Below are positions 55,836 through 64,000 of a stretch of 64,000 nucleotides of DNA, piece by piece. Position numbers and translations under genes: made by a program. Position 1 is the first letter of the stretch. Every line of letters begins with the position of its first letter. Source of the DNA: JANMGV01 sp037440405 (lineage in GTDB: Bacteria; Planctomycetota; Planctomycetia; Pirellulales; Pirellulaceae); contig JBBIUE010000016.1 in NCBI GenBank assembly GCA_037440405.1, forward strand, positions 1 through 64,000. The letters are read 5' to 3'. The notes under the pieces were generated by a model. The model did not search any database. It was given only the letters and a program-made list of their open reading frames with translations, and was not told where the DNA came from.

Positions 55836-56357
55836 TCACTCGATACGTGCTCGCGGCGGAGGAGTGGGAGGCGGGGTCTCTTCGGATTCCATCCACGTGT
55901 TCAAAGAGGCGATACGCTCTCCAGGTACCGCAGGAGAAAAGACCATGTCGAATTCTGCATCGCCGCGAAGCGTTGGTGGATCGTACGACCGAATCAAGTG
56001 GAAGGTGGATTCCGGCAGGGGCGGCCGGCCCTGGCAACCTGGCCCCAGACATGGCTTCGGATGAGAAGTCAAACGAAATCGGAAGACTCCAGCTTCATAA
56101 TGGACCAACACTTGAGCATCTCGTCGAGCAACTAGTGTGTTGGTCGTAACGATGCTCTCGTACAACATTTCATGAGACCGCAAATACCATCCATCTTGAG
56201 TCAACGAGTCGCAACCAGCCCAAACTCGGCCTTCCCCAACGAATCCAATGGTCAAAAGCAAACAGGTGATGGCTAATTGAGAAACGCCAATCACCAGGAG
56301 CTGCTCGCACCAGGGCCTTCGAAATTCAGATGGATGGGCAACGGAAAAGAGTGCCAT
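55836..56357 (-). CDS. Unknown exported protein
   Basis: About 173 residues, family not recognised. A hydrophobic segment (LAITCLLLTIGFVG) preceded by polar residues suggests a signal peptide or anchor, and CDSLTQDGWYLRSHEM starts the mature part. Four Cys occur after the hydrophobic part, including PCLGPGC, which may form disulfides outside the membrane. The C-terminus is rich in Pro and Arg. ATG 56357 is chosen; an open frame starts earlier. It lies 225 bases upstream of the cytochrome gene on the same strand and may share an operon with it. Confidence 0.6.
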   Translation of the reverse strand: MALFSVAHPSEFRRPWCEQLLVIGVSQLAITCLLLTIGFVGEGRVWAGCDSLTQDGWYLRSHEMLYESIVTTNTLVARRDAQVLVHYEAGVFRFRLTSHPKPCLGPGCQGRPPLPESTFHLIRSYDPPTLRGDAEFDMVFSPAVPGERIASLNTWMESEETPPPTPPPRARIE

Positions 56358-56659
56358 ACGTTCTAACGGTTTAACTTCGATGAAAGCCAACCCATAAGTC
56401 ACTTGAAACTGCAAGTCATCGCTCTAAAGACCACTCGGAGGGTAATCGCCATCGACTCCTCCCATAGACTCTGACCGCATTCCTGGCGAAAAAGCCAATC
56501 TCTAAGCTAAGTATAAGTTGCAGAAAAGTCAAACCGTTCAGAAGTGCCGAGTTGGTATTCTGTGAAATACTTTTGACGAGCGCTTCGCCTTCGCTCTGGA
56601 AATCGTGAGGATCGAAGATTTCCGCGAGCCAGAACCGATCTCTGCAGCTTAGGTAAACC
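56358..56659. other. Region between the unknown exported protein and the phosphatase genes
   Basis: About 300 bases with no recognisable gene. The neighbouring genes both read on the minus strand, so it should contain the end of the export operon and the promoter of the unknown exported protein gene. No hairpin followed by T-run is evident. Confidence 0.45.
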
Positions 56660-57250
56660 TTAGCCGTGATACCGGTTCATACCTTGGGCGAACGCGATAA
56701 CTGTCGGTGACCGTGCGAGGCGGGGATTGACGTGAGGTCTTTTTGAAAGGAGGAAAGCTTGGGCTTCTTCGATCGTCATACCTCGATGCGCCATGAGAAA
56801 GCAAAGAACGACGGTTGCGCTCCGAGCTCTGCCGGCCTTGCAATGGACATAAACGGTCTGGCCAGCGTTCACACGCGACGCGATAAAATCGACTCCTCGA
56901 CGTGTATCCTCCAAGGAAGGGGGATTGAAATCAACCGTCGGAAGCCAAAGCTGCTCGATACCGAGCTCTGAATATGCCGACGTTGGCCCTTGATACTCCT
57001 TGCACATATTCACGACCGCCACGACTCCCTCTCCTGCCAGCGCTTGGACATCGCGTTTGAGAGGAAGCGCTCCGATCAACAGATGATCTTCGACCCGATC
57101 CCACCAGTGACGGCGTCGCAGTAGCCGCCCAAGCAGAAAGTTCCACAGGAAAGTCGGAACGAACAAGAGTCGAGATAGAACCGGATGCAATTGGAACTTC
57201 CAAAAGGATTGAGGTAGTGATCGCGGGACTGTTCGGTCGCAACTTCGCAA
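56660..57250 (-). CDS. Dual-specificity protein/lipid phosphatase (PTPMT1-like)
   Basis: About 196 residues. The active-site loop HCKAGRARSA (Cys137, Arg143) fits the HCx5R signature of cysteine-based phosphatases, with a general-acid Asp in VDFNPP (107). The N-terminal hydrophobic segment LLFVPTFLWNFLLGRLL and the HWWDRVEDHLLIGALPL start resemble the PTPMT1/PgpP subgroup, which dephosphorylates phosphatidylglycerophosphate. The start is TTG 57250, only six bases after the stop of the M50 gene, so it is the last gene of the operon. The substrate could be a lipid phosphate or a phosphoprotein of the export system. Confidence 0.85.
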   Translation of the reverse strand: MRSCDRTVPRSLPQSFWKFQLHPVLSRLLFVPTFLWNFLLGRLLRRRHWWDRVEDHLLIGALPLKRDVQALAGEGVVAVVNMCKEYQGPTSAYSELGIEQLWLPTVDFNPPSLEDTRRGVDFIASRVNAGQTVYVHCKAGRARSATVVLCFLMAHRGMTIEEAQAFLLSKRPHVNPRLARSPTVIAFAQGMNRYHG

Positions 57251-57256
57251 GCGAAA

Positions 57257-59476
57257 TCAAAAGCCATGCGTTCGCTGAATTTTATCCGAAAACCACTGCG
57301 ACGCGCGAGCCAATAGGAACGGACCAAGCGATTCTTTTCTGGCCGCAATATAAGCCGTTCCCGATTGGCCCGCGCGGAGCGACGCTCCATCGGTGCTTGG
57401 CAGATCAATGCGAACTAGCACGTGGGGACGTGCTAGTTTCCAAGGTGAGTTCCTTTGGGACGTAGCTATCGCATGTGCTGGCAAAGACGTTCGTTGAGGT
57501 TCCGTTTCCATCGCTCGCGGCAGAACAGCCAGCGGACCTCCATGGGCGGAGGAAAATGCTTCATGTGGCAGCTCATCCCTCGCTCGTGGATCGATCTCGA
57601 CCAAGCGACCACGGATGGATCCGTGGATACTCCCCCAAAGATCAATGAATACATTGCGAGACAGAGAAGCCATCAGATACCTAGCATCATTCTGATTTAC
57701 CAAAGCAATCGCTTTCTTGTCGTTCCCTTGGGCAATCGAAATCAGCTCGGTACCACTCGCCACGTACGTATCGAGGAGAATCGAGAGATTCGAAGTCACC
57801 ACTTCTCCTGCAGTATTGGCTCGAATGATCAAGTTGCCGAGCATCGAGCGAAGTTCATTCTGCTTGACTCTTAGGGCATGAAGATCCTCTTGCTCCAACA
57901 TCCAGCCGGAGATATTCCCCATGCTTTGAAGGATGCGGCACTTCAGTTCGCTTTCCGTTACCTGAATGAGATTCATCTCAAATTCGGCGTTCAGATCGGG
58001 ATTCTCCAAAACCATGAGAATTTCTCCAGGCTCGACGGCTTTCCCCGATTGGACGCGAATTTCACGAATGAATCCAGGTGTTTCTGCGTGGACCACTTGC
58101 AAGTGCTGGTAGTCGATCACAATCGGAGCCTGAACTAGGATCGGACTCGGTATCACTTTTCCGAAAATCCACAGACCTGAGATCATCATGCTGGTAACAA
58201 ACACAAACCGCAACGGGTTCGGCTTTTCCAGTTTCGATCCTCGAATCAAGTATTTGATCAACCGAAATGACGGAATGCCGATCCAAAGCAATCCAGCCAG
58301 GATGGCAATGGCGAATCCTACGCCCTCGAAGAGATTGATCGCTGCGACGAGCAAAGATACCACCAGAAGACTGGACCAGATCAACGATGCAATACCGTAG
58401 AATTTGATGAACAACGCCAGTCGAGGCATCGCAGGAGTCTTGGCGGGCACTCCGCAAAATGCTTGTTTGCTGATGGCCACCACGTACTGCCGGGCATGCT
58501 GATAAAGATTGGGCAGCCGAAGCCAGTCTGACAAGATGTAATAGCCGTCGAAGCGCATCAGCGGATTTGCATTAAAGAGGAGCGTATGCAAAGAAGCAGC
58601 GAGAATCAAGTTGCCCATGTGAAATCGGAGGGGGCCGGCGTCCGCGCGAACCCAAATCAGCACCCCGATCGCAGCAAGCAGCAGCTCGACCATCATTCCC
58701 GCAGCGCTGGTCAACATTCTGCGACTTCGATCTTCAAAGCTCCAACTGCTAGTCACATCGACGAACGGTAATGGCACAAAGAGCAGCAGCACGAAGCCAC
58801 ATAGTCCGACTCGACCGCCGAACCGTTTGCAGGTCAGACCATGCGCGAATTCATGAGCAACTTTCAAGAGGAGCCAAGTTCCGGCGATCCAGAAAAAGTC
58901 GTGTTGCGAGAACGTTTGAATTCGCTCGCTCGAAAACTCGGACCAATGCATAGCCAATTCAAGAAATCCGTACCCGCACACGGCCAGCCACGCGAGAAAC
59001 CCAGGCCAGGAAATGAGCCATCCCAGCAGCCTGTTCGCCGCAGTCAGCAAACTGTCTGGCTGAAAAAGAGGAACTTGAATCGCGATCGGATGGATTCGGC
59101 GAGCCCATAATCCCTGATCGATTTTGTCTTTTCTCGCTTGTACACGTTCGCTGGATTGCGAAGCAGCGCTGTGAGCCAATCCTGATTCGATCACGAAATG
59201 GCAAATGCGGGCCCCTTCGTTTTCGTCGAGCGTCGTCGATTTGAGGGAACTTGCGGTCAACGCTAATGCGTTCGACAACGTCCGCTTCCCATCCAGCAAC
59301 GAAAGGAGCGTGTACTCGGCGATACCAACTCGATAGTAGTTCCCGCTGACTTCATCTTCGATCATGTACCAAGGCGTTTCGTCATTGGTATGATGCAAAG
59401 TGAATTTGAGTCCATCCTTCAGACGAAGGCGGCTGTTCCCCAGCTCAAAACTGGCCGTATCGGAGAAACCTGTCAA
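57257..59476 (-). CDS. PqqD-like / M50 metalloprotease / HlyD-type fusion protein
   Basis: About 739 residues. The N-terminal part (residues 1-120) resembles a PqqD-type winged helix (FELGNSRLRLKDGLKFTLHH, YRVGIAEYTLLSLLDGKRTL), a fold known to bind peptides. A membrane part of the M50 (site-2 protease) type follows, with zinc-binding HEFAH at 208-212 and NANPLMRFDGYY at 302-313, and about six helices. From about 425 comes a HlyD-like lipoyl domain and beta-barrel region (VVHAETPGFIREIRVQSGKA; NTAGEVVTSN). The protein seems to bind and perhaps cut a substrate and link it to a periplasmic adaptor. The TTG 59476 start is supported by AGAGGGG seven bases upstream. It starts 48 bases after the GAF-HlyD gene ends. 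Confidence 0.85.
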   Translation of the reverse strand: MTGFSDTASFELGNSRLRLKDGLKFTLHHTNDETPWYMIEDEVSGNYYRVGIAEYTLLSLLDGKRTLSNALALTASSLKSTTLDENEGARICHFVIESGLAHSAASQSSERVQARKDKIDQGLWARRIHPIAIQVPLFQPDSLLTAANRLLGWLISWPGFLAWLAVCGYGFLELAMHWSEFSSERIQTFSQHDFFWIAGTWLLLKVAHEFAHGLTCKRFGGRVGLCGFVLLLFVPLPFVDVTSSWSFEDRSRRMLTSAAGMMVELLLAAIGVLIWVRADAGPLRFHMGNLILAASLHTLLFNANPLMRFDGYYILSDWLRLPNLYQHARQYVVAISKQAFCGVPAKTPAMPRLALFIKFYGIASLIWSSLLVVSLLVAAINLFEGVGFAIAILAGLLWIGIPSFRLIKYLIRGSKLEKPNPLRFVFVTSMMISGLWIFGKVIPSPILVQAPIVIDYQHLQVVHAETPGFIREIRVQSGKAVEPGEILMVLENPDLNAEFEMNLIQVTESELKCRILQSMGNISGWMLEQEDLHALRVKQNELRSMLGNLIIRANTAGEVVTSNLSILLDTYVASGTELISIAQGNDKKAIALVNQNDARYLMASLSRNVFIDLWGSIHGSIRGRLVEIDPRARDELPHEAFSSAHGGPLAVLPRAMETEPQRTSLPAHAIATSQRNSPWKLARPHVLVRIDLPSTDGASLRAGQSGTAYIAARKESLGPFLLARASQWFSDKIQRTHGF

Positions 59477-59524
59477 TTCAGCACCCCTCTTTCAATGATC
59501 CTCTATGAGATTTGGGCTGCCTTT

Positions 59525-61426
59525 CTACCACCAAGACAGTCTGGATACTGCATATTCCCAGGGCTTGTGAAAAAGATTCCATCCAAGCGCATGACGATCG
59601 CAGTCGATGCGGACATCCCCTTCCATTCCCGGCTGCAACTGAAGTTCCTCGTTGTCCGTCTCAATTTCGGCCACAAAGACGTTCCGAGAGTCATGAAGTT
59701 CGCTGCGAGGTCGTATCCGCAGAATCGTTCCACGAACGGGCCTCGATTCCAACCCGCGAATCCAGATGGTCACCGGCATCCCTACTCGAACATGAGGGAT
59801 ATCGTCGGCAGGAACGAGAATTTCCAAGCGGAGCGGTTTGAGTAGACCGATTTCAAAAAGGACTTGGCCGGTCTGTACCGATGCGGCCTCGGCCCGCTCC
59901 AGAGTGCCGCTCAGGACAATGCCATCGATGGGACTGACGATATCGAGTTGACGCAATTGGTGCTCCAGCAGGTCCGCCTGTGCGATCAGCCGTTTTGCTT
60001 CAAGTTCTGCTAATTGGGCGCGTGAAATCTCTTTGTTGGCTAATTCGATTTCTCGACGTCGCAAAGCGCGCTCACGATCTGCATGAACGCTCGCCAACTC
60101 CCAGCGCAGGGCACGGCCATCCATCTGAGCGAGAATTTGGTCTTTTTCGACCCAATCGCCTGGTTTGACAAACCCCTTTTCAATCAGTCCATTGAGCGGT
60201 GCCACCGCGAAACGTCGGAGCGTCGGCTCTGCCTTGCATCGACATCGGACAGTATAAGTGAAGGGAATCTGCAGTAAGATGGACACCGCAATAACGATAC
60301 AGGTAACCAACCTCCAACGCTTTTGTTTGAGCAAGAACCCTCGGACTCTTCGCCAACCCCGTGTGATGCGATTGGGTTCGGCTCGGCGCGACAAATTTAG
60401 GCTACATGCGATTCGGGGAGCGGATGCTTTCACGAAGCCGCGGAAACGTTCGTGCTGAACGAGTTCCTTGTGACCAACCAGCGAAATCGCCCCAATCATG
60501 GTTCCATCGAGAGTCATGAGTGGATGAGAACTTACTGCCTCCACTTGCAACGTTCTCGCTAGTTGCTTGTGCGTGAGAAGTTGATGCGCATTTTGATCTT
60601 CGTGGAGAGGCGGCCACGTTGACGCTTCCCGACGCAGAATCGATTCGCCAAGACATTGCAAATAGGCGCGCGACGTTGAGCTTGTCAATGACTTGATGGC
60701 ACAACCCGAAACTGCAAGTAATCGAAGTCGCTTCCTCAGTTTCAATCCAATGGCGACCTGACTGCACCCCAGTTGCTTGGTTAGGTCATGTACGATCGAG
60801 TGACAGGCTTGTTCGACATTCGGTGCGGATTCCATTCTCGACACCATCTCGATGAGCGCCGCTAGTGACGCCAGCTTCCAATCACTCTTCCGTGCTGTCA
60901 CTCCCTTGAACCATAAGGTCATCGAAGACGTTAGTCTCTCTAGCACCTGACGCGCTTGGTCGTGTTGTGTCTCTTGGCTGAGCACGAGCACAAACACTTC
61001 AGGCGTCGCCGCGAACAACTTGATTGGTGCGAGATAGATCTGGCATGCGAAGCCTTCGGTCCAACGTCGAAGCTGAATGGTCCCTCGTTCGTAAGCCGAT
61101 TCACAGAATTGACCAAGCTCTCCCGCAAAGTCGACACGACGAGGGACGCGACCGGTCGTGTGCATCGGCTGGACATCCCAAACGCCGTCGTCATTACGAA
61201 TGGCATGGCAGACACCAATCGCGGTCGTGTATTCGAGGGCAAGTGCACGAAACTTCTGCCTCGCTTCGTTCTCGTTTCCGTCCTCCAAAGCAAGTGCCAG
61301 CAATTGAGCTTCGAGCAGCCCTTGATCGAGTTGGGTGCCAATCGAGCTCGGTCGATCGCGTTCGGTGTGTGCGCCAGCTGTTCCGCGCAAAGCTTCCGCT
61401 AGCATGTCCTTCGTTGTCGTGGTCAT
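59525..61426 (-). CDS. GAF-domain protein with membrane helix and HlyD-type adaptor half
   Basis: About 633 residues. The N-terminal half is cytoplasmic: a first sensor-like part (residues about 40-180), then a GAF domain (NVEQACHSIVHDLTKQLGCS; VEAVSSHPLMTLDGTMIGAI; about 195-345). One membrane helix near 375 (RLVTCIVIAVSILLQIPF) is followed by the HlyD/MFP half: lipoyl domain (VAPLNGLIEKGFVKPGDWVE), coiled coil, second lipoyl half (IVSPIDGIVLSGTLERAEA) and beta barrel (LEILVPADDIPHVRVGMPV). A sensor joined to an adaptor suggests that export is controlled by a small molecule. Its ATG overlaps the stop of the HlyD gene by four bases (ATGA). Confidence 0.87.
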   Translation of the reverse strand: MTTTTKDMLAEALRGTAGAHTERDRPSSIGTQLDQGLLEAQLLALALEDGNENEARQKFRALALEYTTAIGVCHAIRNDDGVWDVQPMHTTGRVPRRVDFAGELGQFCESAYERGTIQLRRWTEGFACQIYLAPIKLFAATPEVFVLVLSQETQHDQARQVLERLTSSMTLWFKGVTARKSDWKLASLAALIEMVSRMESAPNVEQACHSIVHDLTKQLGCSQVAIGLKLRKRLRLLAVSGCAIKSLTSSTSRAYLQCLGESILRREASTWPPLHEDQNAHQLLTHKQLARTLQVEAVSSHPLMTLDGTMIGAISLVGHKELVQHERFRGFVKASAPRIACSLNLSRRAEPNRITRGWRRVRGFLLKQKRWRLVTCIVIAVSILLQIPFTYTVRCRCKAEPTLRRFAVAPLNGLIEKGFVKPGDWVEKDQILAQMDGRALRWELASVHADRERALRRREIELANKEISRAQLAELEAKRLIAQADLLEHQLRQLDIVSPIDGIVLSGTLERAEAASVQTGQVLFEIGLLKPLRLEILVPADDIPHVRVGMPVTIWIRGLESRPVRGTILRIRPRSELHDSRNVFVAEIETDNEELQLQPGMEGDVRIDCDRHALGWNLFHKPWEYAVSRLSWW

Positions 61427-62406
61427 CGCTTCTCCCCTCTCTGCGCTGAATCAACGCCGGAAGTCGAAGACGATTTGCGCGCGTCAAGGGCTCGACTCGT
61501 CAATAGCCGACAAGTGGTTCCGCTTAAGATGTTGCCGCGCTCGTTATCCAACACGACTTCCACCCGTCCCGTACCTGTATCTGGCTCAATAATCGGAGAC
61601 AGAAACTGAATTCGGGCCGGGATGATCGAATCCACCAGTCCTTGCTGATCGACGGCGATGGAGACCTGCTGGCCGACCGACAAGTGGGCCACGCTGTCAG
61701 CATCGAGATAGAAGTTCGCTTTCAGCTTGGCGAGTTGAACTACCGTCGCGAATGCCGGCGATGAACTGGAAACGTATTCTCCGAGCTGCCGATGTAGCTT
61801 GGTCACGTGTCCGTCGATCGGACTGCGAATCGTGCGCTGCGAAATCTGAGCCCGGATCTTCGCCAGTTCAATGCGATTCTCCTGGGCCTCTTGGAGAGCG
61901 AGTTTATACTCAGCCTGCGCTGACTGAAATTGAGATTTTGCCTGTTCTATTTCGAAAGGGTTCGCATGTCCTTGGCCGACCAGTGAATCCAGATTTTGAA
62001 GTTTGGATTGTCTCATTGCCAAGATCGCAGCAGTCGATTCGATCCTTGCCGTCGATTCCGAGCGAAGCACGGCAAGCTTTTCTGCTTCCACCAAAACCTC
62101 GATGTTCAATATCCCAAGAACATCGCCTCGACGAACTTTGTCCCCTTCGCGAACGCGAATTTCCGTGACAACTCCAGTTTCTGAAGAAGCCACCTCGCAT
62201 TGCTCGATCGGTTGCGTAAACGTTTTGGTAATCTGCGCCTGGAGCGGGTTAAAGACACCTGCGAGAAGAAAATAAAGCAACGCCGGAACGATTCGCACTC
62301 GGCCCCCCTTCCTGCCAACAGACGAAAGGACACGGCAAGCCCTCAAAATCGAAGTGGACCGACGCCTGAAACCGTCAAAGACACCTGCGATGAATTCAAT
62401 GTGCAT
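61423..62406 (-). CDS. HlyD-family membrane fusion (adaptor) protein
   Basis: About 327 residues. An N-terminal signal or anchor (IVPALLYFLLAGVF, with AQITKT after it) leads into the first lipoyl half (EVASSETGVVTEIRVREGDK), a short coiled-coil hairpin (about 110-190) and the second lipoyl half (RTIRSPIDGHVTKLHRQLGE). A beta-barrel part closes it (KANFYLDADSVAHLSVGQQV). It should span the periplasm as the adaptor of an export complex. ATG 62404-62406 lies inside the 3' end of the SecA-like gene, overlapping it by 11 bases, so the two are translationally coupled. Confidence 0.9.
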   Translation of the reverse strand: MHIEFIAGVFDGFRRRSTSILRACRVLSSVGRKGGRVRIVPALLYFLLAGVFNPLQAQITKTFTQPIEQCEVASSETGVVTEIRVREGDKVRRGDVLGILNIEVLVEAEKLAVLRSESTARIESTAAILAMRQSKLQNLDSLVGQGHANPFEIEQAKSQFQSAQAEYKLALQEAQENRIELAKIRAQISQRTIRSPIDGHVTKLHRQLGEYVSSSSPAFATVVQLAKLKANFYLDADSVAHLSVGQQVSIAVDQQGLVDSIIPARIQFLSPIIEPDTGTGRVEVVLDNERGNILSGTTCRLLTSRALDARKSSSTSGVDSAQRGEKR

Positions 62407-64000
62407 GGGCGATCGACCTCCGTACCTCGTCTAACCAATTGTCTTGCCGAATCAGTTGTTGCCTAACCTGAAACTGCCTTTGCTCTTCGCGCCGCTGCGC
62501 CTTGAGCAGAGAGAGCGAGAAAGCATTGCGACAGTCGCCGGAAACATCGCAAGACCTCGCGATCTCTCTCGACAAATTCGGCGCTCGAGTTACGAGAAAT
62601 TCATCCTCGGCAGATACATAGAACTGAGCGGACCCCGGATCGCCTTGCCGAGCGCATCGACCAATCAACTGTTGATCGATACGATTCGACGAATGCGGTT
62701 CGGTGCCAATGACGTGTAGCCCTCCAGCTTCCAGAACGTGCTCTCCGAGCTTGATGTCGGTTCCGCGTCCGGCCATGTTCGTTGCTACGGTCACCGCTCC
62801 CCGCCAACCAGCTTGGGCTACAATTTCGGCCTCCTCAGCATCCTGAACGCCGTTGAGGAGAGTCGCTTGAATTCCGCACCGAGACAAGGACTCAACGACC
62901 CGACAGCTTTCTCTGATCGTCCTCGTCCCGATTAGAATCGGCTGCCCTCGGGAGTGCCGCTGTTGGACGTCAGCTGAGAGGGATGCCAGTTTGGTTTCCC
63001 AATCGCGAAAGAATCGTGTCGGCAGCACTTTGCGCTTGCAAGGAACATGAGTTGGAATGGAGACGACCCTCGCTCGGTACACGTGCCCAAACTCGCTGGC
63101 CACTTCGAGAACGGTGCCACTCATTCCTGTCAGTCGTTTGTATTTCTGGTAGTAGCGTTGGCGTGTGATTCGGGCCTGGGAAGCTGTCGGAGCATAGATC
63201 GTTAAGCCCTCTTTGGCCTCGACCGCTTGCTGCAAGCCGTGCTGCCAAGTGCGATCGTCGAAGATTCTCCCCGTAAACTGATCAACAATTCGAATCTTTC
63301 CTTCCAGCACGACATAGTGCTCGTCCCGATGAAAGAAGAATTTTGCTCGCAATGCGTTCTCAATGTAGTTGATCCAGGGACGATCCAAAGGGAGACGAGC
63401 GTGTCGCTCGATCGCATCAAGAATGAGTTGTTTGCCGCGCTCGGTGAAATAGATCTGGCGGGCTGGGCCAAAGTCGAAATGACTACCTGCTTCCAACTGT
63501 TCGACCACACGCTTTGCCAAGACGTAGGGTTGAGGATCGGCGATTTTGGGCAGGCCACCACTTAGAATCAACGGGGTAGTTGCTTCATCAATCAGCACGC
63601 TATCGGCTTCATCGATGACGGTGCATCCATGGCCACGAACTTGAATCAGTTGCTCTGTGAGGTCGTGATCGTTCAAAGAATCGAGCAGCGTGCGCCCCAG
63701 ACCGCCCTCTTCCGCCCGTCTCAACGTGATCTGATCGATAAGAAAGTCAAAACCGAACTGATAGCCTGGTCCATACGTGACATCACAGGCATTCGCTTCG
63801 CGGTTGCGACGATCAGCTCCGGTTCGTTCCAGAAGGCCCACCTTCATTCCTAAGCGATCAAAAAATGGTGAGACGAGTTTGCAGTCGCGCTCCGCGAGAT
63901 AGTCGTTGGTGGTCGCAACATGCACTCCCTGACCGAAAAGCCCAAGCAAATAAGCGGTTAGAGCCGCCACCACTGTCTTGCCTTCACCGGTCTTCATTTC
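62396..64000 (-). CDS. SecA-like translocase ATPase lacking most of the C-terminal region (N-terminus outside window)
   Basis: The frame is open through base 64000, so the gene continues beyond the window. The visible 534 residues begin at the SecA Walker A (EMKTGEGKT), then VATTNDYLAERD, VIDEADSVLIDEATTPL (DEAD box) and the preprotein cross-linking domain (EGKIRIVDQFTGRIFDDRTW with QAVEAKEGL). Motor domain 2 shows KRLTGMSGT, VTVATNMAGRGTDIKLG and IGRCARQGDPGSAQFY, where canonical SecA has GRSGRQGD. After this it has only the first helix of the scaffold domain (RREEQRQFQVRQQLI) and stops. The wing domain, the rest of the scaffold and the zinc-binding tail are missing. It should act as the motor of a specialised export system with the adaptors encoded downstream, or partner the ordinary Sec channel. 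Confidence 0.9.
   Translation of the reverse strand, partial: EMKTGEGKTVVAALTAYLLGLFGQGVHVATTNDYLAERDCKLVSPFFDRLGMKVGLLERTGADRRNREANACDVTYGPGYQFGFDFLIDQITLRRAEEGGLGRTLLDSLNDHDLTEQLIQVRGHGCTVIDEADSVLIDEATTPLILSGGLPKIADPQPYVLAKRVVEQLEAGSHFDFGPARQIYFTERGKQLILDAIERHARLPLDRPWINYIENALRAKFFFHRDEHYVVLEGKIRIVDQFTGRIFDDRTWQHGLQQAVEAKEGLTIYAPTASQARITRQRYYQKYKRLTGMSGTVLEVASEFGHVYRARVVSIPTHVPCKRKVLPTRFFRDWETKLASLSADVQQRHSRGQPILIGTRTIRESCRVVESLSRCGIQATLLNGVQDAEEAEIVAQAGWRGAVTVATNMAGRGTDIKLGEHVLEAGGLHVIGTEPHSSNRIDQQLIGRCARQGDPGSAQFYVSAEDEFLVTRAPNLSREIARSCDVSGDCRNAFSLSLLKAQRREEQRQFQVRQQLIRQDNWLDEVRRSIAHAH

Noticed and set aside
1..64000. CRISPR arrays, rRNA and tRNA genes
   Set aside because: No regularly spaced direct repeats and no recognisable tRNA or rRNA sequence were seen on either strand.

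Overview
The window is chromosomal DNA of a planctomycete, most likely a Pirellulales/Rhodopirellula-like bacterium. This rests on families typical of that phylum: a DUF1501 protein paired with a PSCyt1-DUF1549-LamG-DUF1553 cytochrome, a two-domain DUF1080 protein, an ECF sigma factor next to a zinc-ribbon/kinase/WD40 protein, a kinase-RDD fusion, a CRTAC1-type protein beside a multihaem cytochrome, and very large secreted membrane proteins. Many genes are solitary, ATGA overlaps mark short operons, several starts look like TTG with a good Shine-Dalgarno, and no rRNA, tRNA, CRISPR array or transposase was recognised.

Layout. 1-5134: housekeeping and metabolism (end of an AIM24-family gene, a NUDIX hydrolase, a class V aminotransferase resembling cysteine desulfurase, a GT81-like glycosyltransferase fused to a HAD phosphatase, a methyltransferase). 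5270-9948: the DUF1501/PSCyt1 pair on the minus strand. 10538-14266: a stand-alone secretin with a strong terminator. 14455-18042: a sugar isomerase/epimerase-like protein, a DUF1080 protein and an unknown secreted protein. 18009-20863: a kinase-RDD gene divergent from a D-threonine aldolase-like enzyme. 21017-24908: a three-gene MacAB-like ABC efflux operon whose adaptor carries an EF-hand tail. 25256-31323: small unknown genes, Sua5 threonylcarbamoyl-AMP synthase, a YihY-family membrane protein and an overlapping pair of unknown genes.

31704-42946 holds two overlapping giant genes (about 1172 and 2575 codons). They appear to contain three copies of one architecture: signal sequence, 'IPY' module, long beta-rich ectodomain and terminal membrane helices. 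The second gene looks like a fusion of two tandem copies with an internal signal peptide at the join. 43113-49030 is a GC-richer cassette (sigma factor, zinc-ribbon kinase with 14 WD40-like repeats, lipoprotein) that looks transferred. 49329-55610 holds a cardiolipin synthase-like phospholipase D, a frameshifted CRTAC1/ASPIC gene and a five-haem cytochrome-TPR membrane protein.

56660-64000 is the most unusual part. It is a tightly packed minus-strand operon of a SecA-like ATPase without most of the usual C-terminal part, a HlyD-type adaptor, a GAF-domain protein with a HlyD-type adaptor, a PqqD-like/M50 protease/HlyD fusion, and a dual-specificity phosphatase. No ABC exporter or RND pump is seen in the operon as far as the window shows. 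I infer a dedicated export or processing machine in which a SecA-type motor works with membrane-fusion proteins and an intramembrane-protease-like subunit. The N-terminal end of the SecA-like gene lies beyond the window.
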